A DNA stretch of 64,000 nucleotides from contig NZ_WUBI01000008.1 in NCBI RefSeq assembly GCF_009807035.1, positions 1 to 64,000 on the forward strand, in the 5' to 3' direction. The notes under the pieces are model-generated. The model had not been told where the DNA came from. It saw only the letters and a program-made list of their open reading frames with translations, and did no database searches. Both the position numbers and the translations under genes were made by a program. Origin of the DNA: Paenibacillus dendrobii. Lineage in GTDB: Bacteria; Bacillota; Bacilli; Paenibacillales; Paenibacillaceae. Of the stretch, positions 53,768 to 63,941 are shown one piece after another (the stretch's first letter is position 1; each line of letters begins with the position of its first letter).

Positions 53768-54844
53768 TTATTGGGCTTTTTCCAACAGTTTCGGTTTGGC
53801 AAAAATCATCCGTCCCGCCGAAGTCTGAAGCACGCTCGTTACCAAGACTTCCATCATACTTCCGATATAGTCGCGTCCGCCTTCCACCACAATCATGGTT
53901 CCATCATCCAGGTAGGCCACTCCCTGACCATGTTCCTTACCGTCCTTGATAACCTGCACCATAATTTCTTCCCCCGGCAGGACAACCGGCTTGACGGCAT
54001 TTGCCAAATCGTTGATGTTCAATACGGATACGCCTTGCAGCTCGCATACCTTATTCAAGTTAAAATCATTCGTCACGACCTTGCCCTGAAGTACCTTGGC
54101 GAGCTTAACCAATTTGCTGTCCACCTCCGAAATTTCTTCGAAGTCCCCTTCGTAGATCAGCACTCTGACATCCAGTTCCTTTTGAATCTTGTTCAAAATA
54201 TCCAATCCTCTACGACCTCGGTTACGTTTAAGCAGGTCCGATGAATCCGCGATATGCTGAAGTTCCTCAAGCACAAATTCAGGAATGACGATCGTGCCTT
54301 CAATAAAACCTGTTTTGCAGATATCCGCAATTCTGCCGTCAATGATCACGCTGGTATCCAGAATTTTATGTTCCTCAATCTTCCGGTCCTCGTAAGCATC
54401 TCCCTTGCTCCACCTGCCAGATGTCCATAGCGTTGCAAGCTCATCCTTTTTATCCAGACCAATCCGGAATCCCATGTACCCGCAGAACATCGTGAGTCCC
54501 ACCGCAGCGATATCTCCGACTTTCCCCGCCCAAGCCAAGCTCGGGTAGATCAAGAGTGACAGCAACAGTCCTCCCGTAAGGCCAGCTGCTCCAGCTGCCA
54601 ATTCGTTCATCGGCATACCGGCAAGCGACTGAATGACGGACTGTAAACGGGTGGTTAATGCCTGGGCACAAAGTGAACCTATGAGCAAAAATAAAATGGC
54701 TCCAAGTCCTGCGAATAACAGGCTACCCCACATGGAATGATCAATACCTAATCTAGGGAACGTCCATCCGGCTGATTGATGAAGGGTATATCCCATCCAA
54801 GCACCGCAAAGCCCGGCAAATGCCACAATGTATTTTCTCAGCAT
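53768..54844 (-). CDS. yacL: PIN/TRAM-domain membrane protein YacL
   Basis: A 358-aa protein. Four N-terminal membrane helices span about 1-135; a PIN nuclease-like domain begins at [15 protein letters not shown] with further conserved acidic residues; a C-terminal TRAM domain contains [20 protein letters not shown]. The function is unproven, though an RNA-related role is likely. The start at 54844 has AAGGAGG 11 nt upstream. Its position between disA/radA and ispD is conserved in Bacillales. Confidence 0.9.
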   Translation of the reverse strand: MLRKYIVAFAGLCGAWMGYTLHQSAGWTFPRLGIDHSMWGSLLFAGLGAILFLLIGSLCAQALTTRLQSVIQSLAGMPMNELAAGAAGLTGGLLLSLLIYPSLAWAGKVGDIAAVGLTMFCGYMGFRIGLDKKDELATLWTSGRWSKGDAYEDRKIEEHKILDTSVIIDGRIADICKTGFIEGTIVIPEFVLEELQHIADSSDLLKRNRGRRGLDILNKIQKELDVRVLIYEGDFEEISEVDSKLVKLAKVLQGKVVTNDFNLNKVCELQGVSVLNINDLANAVKPVVLPGEEIMVQVIKDGKEHGQGVAYLDDGTMIVVEGGRDYIGSMMEVLVTSVLQTSAGRMIFAKPKLLEKAQ

Positions 54845-54898
54845 ATGTTCCCACACCTCCTTGATTGTATTAGTTATACATATTTCCTTAGCAGTATG

Positions 54899-54912
54899 GT
54901 CCAATTTTGGAC
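54899..54912. promoter_or_regulatory. 14-bp palindrome between yacL and the divergent gene
   Basis: GTCCAATTTTGGAC is a perfect palindrome in the divergent region, about 75 nt upstream of the plus-strand promoter. A possible operator; regulator unknown. Confidence 0.35.
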
Positions 54913-54986
54913 GACGTAATCCTGTCTATTCCAAATTTTTCTATACCGTTTTTGAACCTTACCTTAAAAAGATGTGTCATTTTTGG

Positions 54987-55016
54987 TTGAAAATGGGCAA
55001 ATGCCTGGCATATAAT
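54987..55016 (+). promoter_or_regulatory. Promoter of the plus-strand orphan gene
   Basis: -35 TTGAAA (54987-54992), 18-bp spacer, -10 TATAAT (55011-55016), about 35 nt before the ATG. Confidence 0.8.
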
Positions 55017-55050
55017 TAACTCAATTCTTATGCTAGAGGTGAAAAGGAAA

Positions 55051-55446
55051 ATGAGCGCACCAAGTTTACAGGCTTTTCAGGATCAGGTTTCCGAACTATT
55101 GCTCCGTCACCGCAGTCTATTGGATGTGCTGTCCAAAAACGGACAAAGCAGCGCTTCTGTCAATCGGGCTGTTGCCAAAGCCATTACGGATTGCGGCTGT
55201 ATCGAACTGCATGCTACCAAGCAGTCCTTTGAACCTGAAGTCGAATTGGAGGAAGCCAAAGAGGTTGCACGGACCCATGTCCGCGGAGAGCTGTGTGAAA
55301 ACTGCAGGGAAGTAATCAGTACCGAGCTGGGACGTAACATTTTTTACATGTCAGCCTTATGCAACCTGCTCGATATCAACATGGACGAGGTTGTCCAAAA
55401 GGAATCGCAAAAATGCTCCACCCTTGGTTTGTTTAATTTGTCATAG
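55051..55446 (+). CDS. Conserved protein of unknown function, MazG-like C-terminus
   Basis: I do not recognise this 131-aa protein with confidence. It is soluble and mostly helical. It has a CGC motif near residue 50 and a C-terminal segment (GELCENCREVISTELGRNIF then YMSALCNLLDINMDEVV) that resembles the helical core of MazG-type nucleotide pyrophosphohydrolases. The usual acidic metal ligands (EExxE, ExxD) are only partly kept. The ATG at 55051 is chosen for AGGTG 9 nt upstream. It is a single gene with its own promoter and terminator, opposite in direction to everything around it. Confidence 0.75.
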   Translation: MSAPSLQAFQDQVSELLLRHRSLLDVLSKNGQSSASVNRAVAKAITDCGCIELHATKQSFEPEVELEEAKEVARTHVRGELCENCREVISTELGRNIFYMSALCNLLDINMDEVVQKESQKCSTLGLFNLS

Positions 55447-55486
55447 AAGCGGAAGCTAAGTCACATCAATGATGGATATACAGAAA

Positions 55487-55535
55487 CAAAAAAGCATTTA
55501 TTTCACTGCCGGAGCAGGAAATAAATGCTTTTTAT
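55487..55535. terminator. Bidirectional terminator between the orphan gene and pssA
   Basis: Perfect 16-bp stem AAAAAGCATTTATTTC/GAAATAAATGCTTTTT with a 13-nt loop, serving both convergent genes. Confidence 0.92.
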
Positions 55536-55554
55536 TGTATTTGAAACTGTTCTC

Positions 55555-56283
55555 TTATGAGTGATCGTTGTACACTTTTTGATCTGCAGATTGGTCATGA
55601 CGACGTCTGCGAGTCAGCTTCTCCACATTTTGCTTCAAACCGTATGCCGCATACAATACGAGTGGCACGAAAATAAGTTTGGAGATTTGATCTGGAAAAA
55701 TGACTGCGACGGCTACAGCCGCAATAATGACGATGGGAGCATACATCACTGCTTTTTTTGGAAGACCTACTTTTTTGAAATTAGGATATCTCACCGAGCT
55801 GACCATCAGATACGACAGAATCAGCATGGCAATGATCATATAAGGGGCCGAAATTTCTTTATGAAACAGCGACAGTGTGGCAAGAACGCCTCCTGCTGCC
55901 GGTATAGGTAATCCAATAAAATATCCCGGTATTCCGGATTGAACATTAAATCGTGCCAGACGCAGTGCTCCACAGATTGGGAAGATGGCCGTCACGGTCC
56001 AGATCAACGCATGGGGCATACCATGAAAAGAAGTTACATACATGATGAGTGCGGGTGCCACACCAAAAGAGATCACATCCGAGAGGGAGTCCAGTTCCTT
56101 GCCGAATTCGCTCTGTGCATTGAGCGCCCGGGCCATCCGGCCGTCCAAACCGTCGCAAAGCATCGCAATAATAATCATAATGGCTGCCAAGCTTAATTTG
56201 TTGTCAAAGGCCAGCATAATTCCTACCATTCCGAGAAACAAGTTACCTAACGTAAACATGTTCGGAATTGATTTCGTAAACAT
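55555..56283 (-). CDS. pssA: CDP-diacylglycerol-serine O-phosphatidyltransferase
   Basis: A membrane enzyme making phosphatidylserine, the precursor of phosphatidylethanolamine. It is 242 aa, with about seven membrane helices. The CDP-alcohol phosphotransferase motif runs from CDGLDGRMARALNAQ to FGKELDSLSD. The C-terminal tail is basic (LTRRRRHDQ). GAGGTG precedes the ATG. It is separated from disA by its own promoter. Confidence 0.94.
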   Translation of the reverse strand: MFTKSIPNMFTLGNLFLGMVGIMLAFDNKLSLAAIMIIIAMLCDGLDGRMARALNAQSEFGKELDSLSDVISFGVAPALIMYVTSFHGMPHALIWTVTAIFPICGALRLARFNVQSGIPGYFIGLPIPAAGGVLATLSLFHKEISAPYMIIAMLILSYLMVSSVRYPNFKKVGLPKKAVMYAPIVIIAAVAVAVIFPDQISKLIFVPLVLYAAYGLKQNVEKLTRRRRHDQSADQKVYNDHS

Positions 56284-56325
56284 TTCTTCACCTCGAATTT
56301 TTTAGTACCCCCGTATCATCCATTG

Positions 56326-56354
56326 ATTGTATGGCATTTAAATTTGTCTGTCAA
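56326..56354 (-). promoter_or_regulatory. pssA promoter overlapping the end of disA
   Basis: Minus strand: -35 TTGACA (56349-56354), 17-bp spacer, -10 TACAAT (56326-56331). The -35 lies inside the last codons of disA. Confidence 0.75.
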
Positions 56355-57414
56355 TGAATACTTGCTCCTGTAAACGTTTCAAACCTTCCTTGATGTTGCG
56401 GGCTCTGACTTCACCAATTCCATCCACTTCATCCAATTCTTCGATGGTTGCCATCATTACGTGAGGCAGTTGCCCGAAGCGCTCAACCAGGTTATGGATA
56501 ATGACATTCGGCAGACGCGGAATTTTGTTCAGAATGCGGTAACCCCTCGGCGCAACTGATTCTTCCGATGTCGCTGCCGATAGCGGATACCCGAGCAGGC
56601 GCATGACATAGTGAATATCGAGCAGTTCATCATCCGTAGCCCGCTTCAGTCCTGCGATCATTTCGCGAATTTTCTCGTCATTGTCTTCCCGTGCATAATC
56701 CTTATAGAGGAGCCAAGCTTCTTCCTCCATGTTGCTGACGAGCTCTTCCATCTGCATGCTGATGAGTCGTCCTTCATTGCCAAGCTCATTGATATATCGT
56801 TTGATCTCCATCTTGATACGCAGCACCATTTCAACCCGCTGAATGACATTCACCACTTCAGGCACGGTTACCAGTTCCTCAAATTCCGATGCCGACAGGT
56901 TGGTAAGCGACTGGTTCAGTACCGCCCGATATTTTTCAAGCGTTTGAATCGCCTGATTGGCCTTGGTCAAAATCACACCGATTTCTTTTAGCGCATATCT
57001 GAGCGTGCCTTGATATAAAGTAATAATGTTACGGCGCTGGGATATGGATACCACCAGTTTGCCGGTCTGCTTGGCAACCCGCTCTGCGGTACGATGGCGG
57101 ATACCGGTTTCGATGGAGGATATCGATGAATCAGGAATCAGCTGTGTATTGGCATACAAAATCCGCTTCAGGTCCTCACTCAGTATAATGGCCCCGTCCA
57201 TCTTCGCCAACTCGTATAAATAATTGGGTGAAAAATCACAGTTAATCGAGAATCCGCCGTCGACAACCTCCATCACTTCCGGACTGTAGCCAACAACAAG
57301 CAGACCTCCGGTTTTGGCCCGCAGCACATTTTCCAGACCGTCCCGAAACGGCGTACCTGGTGCGACCAGCTTCAGCAGGTCGTTCATCTTATCCAATTGG
57401 CTAGGTTCCTTCAT
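56338..57414 (-). CDS. disA: DNA integrity scanning diadenylate cyclase DisA
   Basis: Makes c-di-AMP from two ATP while scanning DNA; branched structures inhibit it. The 358-aa octameric protein has DAC-domain motifs DGA (73-75) and RHRT (106-109) intact, a helical linker and a C-terminal RuvA-like HhH DNA-binding domain ([20 protein letters not shown]). It starts 13 nt after radA, as in B. subtilis, where RadA limits DisA. Confidence 0.96.
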   Translation of the reverse strand: MKEPSQLDKMNDLLKLVAPGTPFRDGLENVLRAKTGGLLVVGYSPEVMEVVDGGFSINCDFSPNYLYELAKMDGAIILSEDLKRILYANTQLIPDSSISSIETGIRHRTAERVAKQTGKLVVSISQRRNIITLYQGTLRYALKEIGVILTKANQAIQTLEKYRAVLNQSLTNLSASEFEELVTVPEVVNVIQRVEMVLRIKMEIKRYINELGNEGRLISMQMEELVSNMEEEAWLLYKDYAREDNDEKIREMIAGLKRATDDELLDIHYVMRLLGYPLSAATSEESVAPRGYRILNKIPRLPNVIIHNLVERFGQLPHVMMATIEELDEVDGIGEVRARNIKEGLKRLQEQVFIDRQI

Positions 57415-57427
57415 CTCTTTATGCCCC

Positions 57428-58795
57428 CTAATCTAACGCGACCGCTAGTGCATCTGCCACGGTATTGATGCCGATGATTTCAATTCCCTTTGGATGCTTC
57501 CAGCCCTTTAAGCTCTTCTCCGGCATGATAATCCGCTTAAAACCCAGCTTCTCGGCTTCCCTCACTCGCTGCTCGGCGCGCGAGACCGCTCTGACTTCGC
57601 CGGTCAGGCCTACCTCTCCGACCATGACATCGAACGGTTTTGTCGGAATATCCCGAAAGCTGGAGGCGATGCTGACAGCAATCGCCAAATCGACAGCAGG
57701 TTCATCCAGCTTTACGCCACCGGCCACATTCAAGTATGCATCCTGATTCTGCAAGAACATTCCCATCCGCTTCTCCAGTACAGCAATAATCAGGCCCATC
57801 CGGTGATGATCGATCCCTGTGCACATCCGCCGCGGTGACGGAAAATGCGTGGAAGAAATCAGTGCCTGAAGCTCAACGAGAACAGGCCGGGTTCCCTCCA
57901 TACTGGCAACAACGGTTGAACCCGCTACGCCGAGGGGACGCTCGGATAGAAATAACTCCGAAGGGTTCTCCACTTCCACAAGTCCGGATTCATTCATTTC
58001 AAAAATGCCGATTTCATTGGTGGACCCAAAGCGGTTCTTCACTGCTCTTAAAAGACGGTAAGTATGATGCCGCTCCCCTTCAAAATACAATACACAGTCC
58101 ACCATATGTTCAAGCAGTCTCGGACCTGCAATAGCCCCTTCCTTCGTAACATGCCCTACAAGCACGGTAGCAATGCCCATGCCTTTGGCTACACGCATAA
58201 ACCGGGCCGTACACTCCCTGACCTGAGCTACGCTCCCGGGAGCGCTGGTCACTTCGGGAATATACACGGTTTGGATAGAGTCAATGACAAGAAACTGCGG
58301 CTGAATGCTGTTGATCGCTTCTTCGATCAGATCCATATTCGTTTCGCACAATACGAACAGTTCTGCAGACAAGGCTCCCAGACGGTCCGCACGGAGCTTG
58401 GTCTGACGCACCGATTCCTCACCGGATACATATAAAACGCGCAGACCCGATTGTGTTAAAGCATGCGAAGTTTGCAACAGCAGCGTTGACTTCCCGATCC
58501 CGGGATCCCCGCCAACGAGAATCAATGAGCCGGGAACGATGCCTCCGCCTAGTACGCGGTTCAGTTCACCAATACCGGTCTGTACACGCGCTTCATTGCT
58601 GCTTTCTATATTTATGATCGAAAGGGCCTTTTCTTTACTATGAAAAAGCGGAGAATTCATTCCCTGCGTTTTTATGACACTTTCTGTTTCTTCCACCATC
58701 GTATTCCAAGCCTGACAACCTGGACATTTACCATACCATTTGGCTGCCTCATAGCCGCATTCTGTACAGTAAAATTTTGTTTTTGTTTTAGCCAT
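57428..58795 (-). CDS. radA: DNA repair protein RadA (Sms)
   Basis: A DnaB-like hexameric ATPase/helicase for branch migration in recombination. The 455 aa comprise an N-terminal zinc finger (Cys10, 13, 24, 27), Walker [10 protein letters not shown] (96-104), the RadA motif KNRFGST and a C-terminal Lon-like domain. The start at 58795 ([10 protein letters not shown]) has AAGGAGAG just upstream; an ATG 16 codons earlier has none. Confidence 0.96.
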   Translation of the reverse strand: MAKTKTKFYCTECGYEAAKWYGKCPGCQAWNTMVEETESVIKTQGMNSPLFHSKEKALSIINIESSNEARVQTGIGELNRVLGGGIVPGSLILVGGDPGIGKSTLLLQTSHALTQSGLRVLYVSGEESVRQTKLRADRLGALSAELFVLCETNMDLIEEAINSIQPQFLVIDSIQTVYIPEVTSAPGSVAQVRECTARFMRVAKGMGIATVLVGHVTKEGAIAGPRLLEHMVDCVLYFEGERHHTYRLLRAVKNRFGSTNEIGIFEMNESGLVEVENPSELFLSERPLGVAGSTVVASMEGTRPVLVELQALISSTHFPSPRRMCTGIDHHRMGLIIAVLEKRMGMFLQNQDAYLNVAGGVKLDEPAVDLAIAVSIASSFRDIPTKPFDVMVGEVGLTGEVRAVSRAEQRVREAEKLGFKRIIMPEKSLKGWKHPKGIEIIGINTVADALAVALD

Positions 58796-58865
58796 GATCT
58801 CTCCTTTTGGCAATTCGGAAATTTGTCTTTTTTTGTCGTTCACTCAGAAAATTGGCATTATTTTA

Positions 58866-58895
58866 ATTTTACCATTTATTAAGATTTATCGTAAA
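58866..58895 (-). promoter_or_regulatory. Possible radA-disA promoter
   Basis: Minus strand: TTTACG (58890-58895), 18-bp spacer, TAAAAT (58866-58871). An alternative TTGCAA/TTAATA pair lies about 10 nt upstream. The position after the clpC terminator supports a promoter here; the exact boxes are uncertain. Confidence 0.45.
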
Positions 58896-58922
58896 GTATT
58901 TGCAAAAAGTTTACACACGAAC

Positions 58923-58971
58923 AAAGGGATTGACCCGCATGCTTATGTGAAAGCAGCGAGGCAATCCCTTT
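58923..58971 (-). terminator. Terminator of the ctsR-clpC operon
   Basis: Minus strand AAAGGGATTG pairs perfectly with CAATCCCTTT and encloses a second imperfect stem with GCTT/AAGC. It lies about 30 nt past clpC. The following U-tract is interrupted. Confidence 0.75.
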
Positions 58972-59000
58972 ATAACATTTTTTATTCTAAACAATTTATA

Positions 59001-61445
59001 TTAGGAGCTTGCAGAAACGTTGTCGTTTTTCTTCACCGTCAGTTCGCCGTTCTCCTCATCGATCACAAGCGAATCGCCCTTAACGATATTGCCCGTCAGA
59101 AGCTCTTCGGACAAGCGGTCCTCGATATGCTTCTGAATCGCACGACGCAGCGGGCGGGCGCCAAATGCAGGATCATATCCTTCCTTGGCCAAGAATGCCT
59201 TACCCTTGTCAGTCAGCGTAAAGTCTACATCGTATTCGCGCAGGCGTTTACGCAGCTCCTCGGACATCAGCGTGACGATCTCGGCAATATGCTTCTCTTC
59301 CAGCGAGTGGAAGACGATGATTTCGTCGATCCGGTTCAGGAACTCTGGACGGAAGCTTTTCTTCAGCTCGCCCATGACCTTATCCTTCATATTGTTGTAA
59401 TCGGCGCCAGCATCAGCCACCGCAGTAAATCCAAGCGTGGAATTCCGCTTGATGGCCTCCGCCCCCACGTTCGAAGTGAGGATGATCAGCGTGTTGCGGA
59501 AATCGACCACACGGCCCTTGGAGTCGGTTAAGCGTCCGTCTTCAAGCACTTGAAGCAGGATGTTGAATACTTCCGGATGCGCTTTTTCAATCTCATCGAG
59601 GAGCACGACGGAATATGGCTTGCGGCGTACTTTCTCGGTCAATTGTCCGCCTTCTTCATATCCGACATATCCCGGAGGGGCACCAACGAGTCTGGAAGTG
59701 GAATGCTTCTCCATGTATTCAGACATATCAATACGAATGACTGCATTTTCGTCGCCGAACATCGCTTCAGCGAGTGCACGGGCGAGCTCGGTTTTACCTA
59801 CGCCGGTAGGTCCCAGGAAAATAAACGATCCAATCGGACGTTTCGGATCCTTCAGACCGGCACGGGAGCGGCGTACAGCGCGGCTGACGGCTTTGACGGC
59901 CTCTTCCTGCCCAATGACACGCTCATGCAGGATATTCTCCATATTAAGCAAACGCTCGGTTTCCTCTTCCTTCAGCTTGCGTACCGGAATCCCTGTCCAG
60001 CTGGCTACCACTTGCGCGATATCCTCCGGCGTTACTTCGGAATCGGTACGACCCTGTTTTTCTTTCCACTGATTCTTCGTCGTTTCGAGCTCTTCGCGAA
60101 TCTTCTGTTCGGTATCGCGAAGTGCAGCCGCTTTTTCGAATTCCTGGCTTTGGACTGCCGAATCCTTTTCCTTGCGGATGTCTTCGAGACGGCTTTCCAG
60201 CTCTTTCAGGTTTGGCGGGATCGTATACGTATGCAGCCTTACTTTGGAGCCTGCTTCGTCAATCAGGTCGATCGCTTTATCCGGCAGGAACCGGTCAGAA
60301 ATGTAACGGTCGGACAGCTTCACAGCTTCTACAATCGCTTCATCCGTAATTTTTACACGGTGATGGGCTTCGTAACGATCGCGAAGTCCAAACAGGATTT
60401 GGACCGCTTCTTCCGGAGAAGGCTGATCCACCGTAATCGGCTGGAAGCGACGTTCCAATGCAGCATCCTTTTCGATGTACTTGCGGTACTCATCCAGCGT
60501 CGTAGCACCAATGCATTGCAGCTCGCCGCGGGCTAGGGAAGGCTTCAGGATGTTGGAGGCATCAATGGCGCCTTCTGCCCCGCCTGCACCGATCAGGGTA
60601 TGCAGCTCATCTATGAACAGGATGATATTTCCGGCTTGACGGATTTCATCCATGATCTTTTTCAGACGGTCTTCGAATTCACCGCGGTATTTGGTACCCG
60701 CTACCACCGAGCCCATATCCAGCGTCATGACACGTTTGTCACGCAGCGTTTCCGGAATCTCATTGTTGATGATTTTCTGGGCAAGACCTTCCGCAATCGC
60801 AGTTTTACCTACCCCAGGCTCACCGATCAGTACCGGGTTGTTCTTGGTCCGGCGGCTCAGCACCTGAATCACGCGTTCGATTTCTTTGCTTCGTCCGATG
60901 ACCGGGTCAAGGTTGCTTTCCTTCGCTGCAGCCGTCAGGTCTCGTGCCAGACTATCCAGCGTAGGCGTGCTTACATTGGCTTGGGATCCGTGATGGCTGG
61001 ATACAGCTTCGCTGCTTCCCAGCAGCTGCAGCACCTGCTGACGCGCCTTATTCAGGCTGATTCCCAGATTGTTAAGTACTCTTGCTGCTACCCCTTCACC
61101 TTCGCGGATCAGGCCAAGCAGAATATGCTCTGTGCCCACATAGGTATGACCCAGTTTGCGAGCTTCGTCCATAGACAATTCAATGACTTTCTTGGCGCGC
61201 GGAGTGTAGGCGATATTGGTTGGCTGCTCCTGTCCTCTGCCGATGAGCGTTTCCACTTCATCCTGGATCTTTTCAAGTCCGAGTCCAAGACCGATCAATG
61301 CCTTAGCGGCAATGCCATCACCCTCGCGAATCAGTCCGAGCAAAATATGCTCCGTACCGATGTTGTTATGTCCCAATCGAACTGCTTCCTCTTGAGCGAG
61401 TGCCAGCACTTTCTGAGCGCGTTCCGTAAATCTTCCGAACATCAT
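59001..61445 (-). CDS. clpC: ATP-dependent Clp protease ATPase subunit ClpC
   Basis: A Hsp100 unfoldase that feeds ClpP and, with McsB, degrades arginine-phosphorylated proteins. The 814 aa comprise two Clp_N repeats (about 1-145), AAA+ D1 with GEPGVGKT (208-215), a UVR-containing middle domain (about 424-458), and D2 with GPTGVGKT (545-552) and the C-terminal D2-small domain. It is the last gene of the ctsR operon. Confidence 0.98.
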   Translation of the reverse strand: MMFGRFTERAQKVLALAQEEAVRLGHNNIGTEHILLGLIREGDGIAAKALIGLGLGLEKIQDEVETLIGRGQEQPTNIAYTPRAKKVIELSMDEARKLGHTYVGTEHILLGLIREGEGVAARVLNNLGISLNKARQQVLQLLGSSEAVSSHHGSQANVSTPTLDSLARDLTAAAKESNLDPVIGRSKEIERVIQVLSRRTKNNPVLIGEPGVGKTAIAEGLAQKIINNEIPETLRDKRVMTLDMGSVVAGTKYRGEFEDRLKKIMDEIRQAGNIILFIDELHTLIGAGGAEGAIDASNILKPSLARGELQCIGATTLDEYRKYIEKDAALERRFQPITVDQPSPEEAVQILFGLRDRYEAHHRVKITDEAIVEAVKLSDRYISDRFLPDKAIDLIDEAGSKVRLHTYTIPPNLKELESRLEDIRKEKDSAVQSQEFEKAAALRDTEQKIREELETTKNQWKEKQGRTDSEVTPEDIAQVVASWTGIPVRKLKEEETERLLNMENILHERVIGQEEAVKAVSRAVRRSRAGLKDPKRPIGSFIFLGPTGVGKTELARALAEAMFGDENAVIRIDMSEYMEKHSTSRLVGAPPGYVGYEEGGQLTEKVRRKPYSVVLLDEIEKAHPEVFNILLQVLEDGRLTDSKGRVVDFRNTLIILTSNVGAEAIKRNSTLGFTAVADAGADYNNMKDKVMGELKKSFRPEFLNRIDEIIVFHSLEEKHIAEIVTLMSEELRKRLREYDVDFTLTDKGKAFLAKEGYDPAFGARPLRRAIQKHIEDRLSEELLTGNIVKGDSLVIDEENGELTVKKNDNVSASS

Positions 61446-61544
61446 TCTCCTGCACCTCCATGAGTTTGAAATCTTGTACTTTCAAAGCGAGACTACTTCA
61501 TTTCATATCATATACTGATGTATTAATAAATCTAAAGCTTCGAC

Positions 61545-62606
61545 TCAGGCCTTCGCCAGCGTCTCACGGATCAACTTTGCCCGATAAATGTCACGTTCTT
61601 CACTGTTCATGTCATGACCGTATTTTTTTTGCAAAAAGCCGGCTTGTGTCATCACATTCAGTTCGTTCATCATCGGAACCGAAGGTCCCTGCACGATGCC
61701 GAGATCAATCCCCAGGCGGACATCCGAAAGCCTTTGGCCAGCTTCCTTGGAGTCCATAATTTCCGCATAGGACAAAATGCCGTAAGACCGTTTGATCCGG
61801 TCCGTAATGCGAAGACGCGAATCATTGATCAACTGAGTACGGGCATTCTTCTCATGCTCGATAATTTGCAGCACAACGCTGTGCAAATTATCGATGATCT
61901 CGTTCTCCGTCTGACCCAATGTGATCTGATTGGAGATTTGAAACAGGTTACCTATTGCTTCGCTGCCTTCACCGTAAATTCCTCTAACGGTTAGACCAAC
62001 CTGCGATACAGCGGATAAAATTCGGTTAATCTGCTGTGTCATCACCAACGCCGGAAGATGCATCATCACCGAAGCGCGAAGTCCTGTTCCCACATTAGTT
62101 GGACAACTCGTAAGGTAACCGCGCTTGTCGTCAAAAGCATAATCCACTTCGGCCTCAAAAAGGTCGTCGATGGACGTTGCCTTCTCCCACGCTTCACGGA
62201 CCTGGAAACCCGGATACAGACATTGAATGCGAAGATGGTCCTCTTCGTTAATCATTATGCTGACGGATTCATCTTCACTAATCATCACGGCCCCATTCTG
62301 GGATTCATTCGCCAGGCTCGGACTGATTAAGTGCTTTTCAACCAGCACCTTTTTGTCGATGGGTTCGATTTCATCCAATTTAATGGTATAAAAAGTTCCT
62401 AAAGACATAATCTCCTGATCCTCCGGCACGTTGGCCAGACGATTTAGCACTTCCTCCGACTGCTGGCGTGTCGCCAACAGGGGGAACGGCAAGTGCTGCA
62501 GGTTCCGCGCTATGCGCACCCGGCTGCTGATCACGATATCGGAGTCGCTTGCCGTACCCTGCATCCATTCACTCAGCGCTTTTTCGGTAAACCGGAGATT
62601 GGGCAT
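61545..62606 (-). CDS. mcsB: Protein arginine kinase McsB
   Basis: Phosphorylates arginines to tag proteins for ClpCP and inactivates CtsR under stress. The 353 aa show the phosphagen-kinase fold, with SSRVRIARN near residue 30, the catalytic-region TSCPTNVGTGLRASV, and DVRLGIDLGIV at the C-terminal phospho-arginine site. The ATG at 62606 lies 8 nt after GGAGG; a GTG directly before it is possible. Follows mcsA. Confidence 0.96.
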   Translation of the reverse strand: MPNLRFTEKALSEWMQGTASDSDIVISSRVRIARNLQHLPFPLLATRQQSEEVLNRLANVPEDQEIMSLGTFYTIKLDEIEPIDKKVLVEKHLISPSLANESQNGAVMISEDESVSIMINEEDHLRIQCLYPGFQVREAWEKATSIDDLFEAEVDYAFDDKRGYLTSCPTNVGTGLRASVMMHLPALVMTQQINRILSAVSQVGLTVRGIYGEGSEAIGNLFQISNQITLGQTENEIIDNLHSVVLQIIEHEKNARTQLINDSRLRITDRIKRSYGILSYAEIMDSKEAGQRLSDVRLGIDLGIVQGPSVPMMNELNVMTQAGFLQKKYGHDMNSEERDIYRAKLIRETLAKA

Positions 62607-62635
62607 CACACAGTCCTCCTCTCTTCACGCGAACT

Positions 62636-63160
62636 TTACTGTGCTGCGATTTCTTTTTCCAGTGTTCTGATCTGGTCCCTCAACTGGGCAGCTTCTTCAA
62701 ATTCCTCCTGCTGAATCCGCTGTTGCAGTTCGAGCTTGAGATCGTCAATTTTACGTTTCAATTGGATTCGGCCGCCGCTTCTCTTCGGCACCTTGCCGAC
62801 ATGCACCGTATTCCCGTGCACTCTTTTGAAAAGAGGGTCCAGCCGGTCGCCAAAATATTTATAACAGGAGCTGCATCCGAAACGGCCGACTTTACTGAAC
62901 TGGGAATACGTCATTCCGCATTCCTCGCACCGCTGATTTTGCGGGGCTTTGACACTGTTAGTCGTTCCTTTTCCGGCGGTTTCAAAATCAAGCAGTCCTG
63001 ATAACAGGCTGTGAATCGAGAATCCTCCCGCGGTACCCGGAATCATCTCTCCTTTTTCCCTCGCGCAAATTTCACAGATATGAAACTCGTTCTTTTCGCC
63101 GTTTACAATCTTAGTGAAATGCAGCGTTGCGGGTCTCTTTCCGCATTCTTGGCATAACAT
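62636..63160 (-). CDS. mcsA: McsA, zinc-binding activator of McsB
   Basis: Activates McsB and helps control CtsR. It is 174 aa with four CxxC zinc sites (CQEC at 3-6, CEIC, CEEC and CSSC) and a C-terminal UVR coiled coil (QQEEFEEAAQLRDQIRTLEK). It is slightly shorter than B. subtilis McsA (about 185 aa) and starts 27 nt after ctsR. Confidence 0.95.
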   Translation of the reverse strand: MLCQECGKRPATLHFTKIVNGEKNEFHICEICAREKGEMIPGTAGGFSIHSLLSGLLDFETAGKGTTNSVKAPQNQRCEECGMTYSQFSKVGRFGCSSCYKYFGDRLDPLFKRVHGNTVHVGKVPKRSGGRIQLKRKIDDLKLELQQRIQQEEFEEAAQLRDQIRTLEKEIAAQ

Positions 63161-63187
63161 ATCGAAGTCCTCCTTTTCTCCGCAGAC

Positions 63188-63652
63188 TCATTTGCCTAGC
63201 AAAGAAATCAGCATCGCCTTCAGGATTCTCGCACGTATCTCATCCCTATAGGGAAGTTTGACCATCAAGACTTCTCTGGACATGGCAGCCCGCATCATGC
63301 CGGCTTCCCGTTTACTCAAAAACCGGGCCTCTTCGAGCTGGTAAATCAACCCTTCCGCGACTGTCTGGTCAATCGTACTGCCAATTGTCGTGTGCAGATG
63401 CGTATGGAGCGCCGAATATTGCGGAAGATCAATGCGTTGAATCCGGATATAACCGCCGCCTCCGCGTTTGCTTTCCACGAGATAGCCCTTCTCCAGCGTA
63501 AATCTTGTGCTTATCACATAATTGATCTGGGAAGGTACGCAGGAAAAATGGTCTGCCAGATCATTACGCTGTATTTCAATCAACCCTTCGGGACTCTCAT
63601 GCAAAATACCCTTCAGATATTGTTCAATAACATCAGAGATATTACGCATCAT
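63188..63652 (-). CDS. ctsR: Heat-shock repressor CtsR
   Basis: Represses clp genes and its own operon by binding tandem heptads; heat or McsB relieves this. It is 154 aa, with an N-terminal winged helix (CVPSQINYVISTRF) and the glycine-rich wing RGGGGYIRI that senses heat. Two consecutive ATGs (63652, 63649) follow GGAGG. The first gives the B. subtilis length, the second the better spacing. Confidence 0.97.
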   Translation of the reverse strand: MMRNISDVIEQYLKGILHESPEGLIEIQRNDLADHFSCVPSQINYVISTRFTLEKGYLVESKRGGGGYIRIQRIDLPQYSALHTHLHTTIGSTIDQTVAEGLIYQLEEARFLSKREAGMMRAAMSREVLMVKLPYRDEIRARILKAMLISLLGK

Positions 63653-63894
63653 TCATCCTCCACTTGTATTGCTGTGTTTGATAGCCGGTTATCTCATTTT
63701 ATCCGTGACTTATAAGGATCCTTCACATAATTAAAAATTAACCAAAGTTCCAAATCACGAACCGTAAAAATGATACAACCATGGGCTGCCGGTATCCCCG
63801 CAGCTTCTGCTTTGTTATTGTAACTTTAGACAATTCAGATCATACATAAGCATACCTTTTTCATAAGTATTTTCATGTTTGATCATCAACTGAC
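63653..63894 (-). other. Long ctsR leader
   Basis: About 240 nt between the CtsR box and ctsR with no gene. It holds a hairpin GCTGCGGG/CCGGCAGC (one mismatch, about 63790-63812). No second convincing promoter was found; a sigma-B type promoter was looked for and not seen. Confidence 0.4.
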
Positions 63895-63941
63895 TTTGAC
63901 TTTCTTTGACTATATTATAACATATTCTCACGTTTTGCCAA
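63895..63941 (-). promoter_or_regulatory. ctsR operon promoter with CtsR operator
   Basis: Minus strand: -35 TTGGCA (63936-63941), 16-bp spacer, -10 TATAAT (63914-63919). Immediately downstream, over the expected start site, is AGTCAAAGAAAGTCAAA (63895-63911), a perfect match to the CtsR box RGTCAAANANRGTCAAA. This predicts autorepression of ctsR-mcsA-mcsB-clpC and heat induction. Confidence 0.93.

Noticed and set aside
61545-62606. Reading mcsB as a creatine/arginine (phosphagen) kinase
   Set aside because: The fold is shared, but the CtsR-McsA-ClpC context and the DVRLGIDLGIV segment identify the protein arginine kinase.
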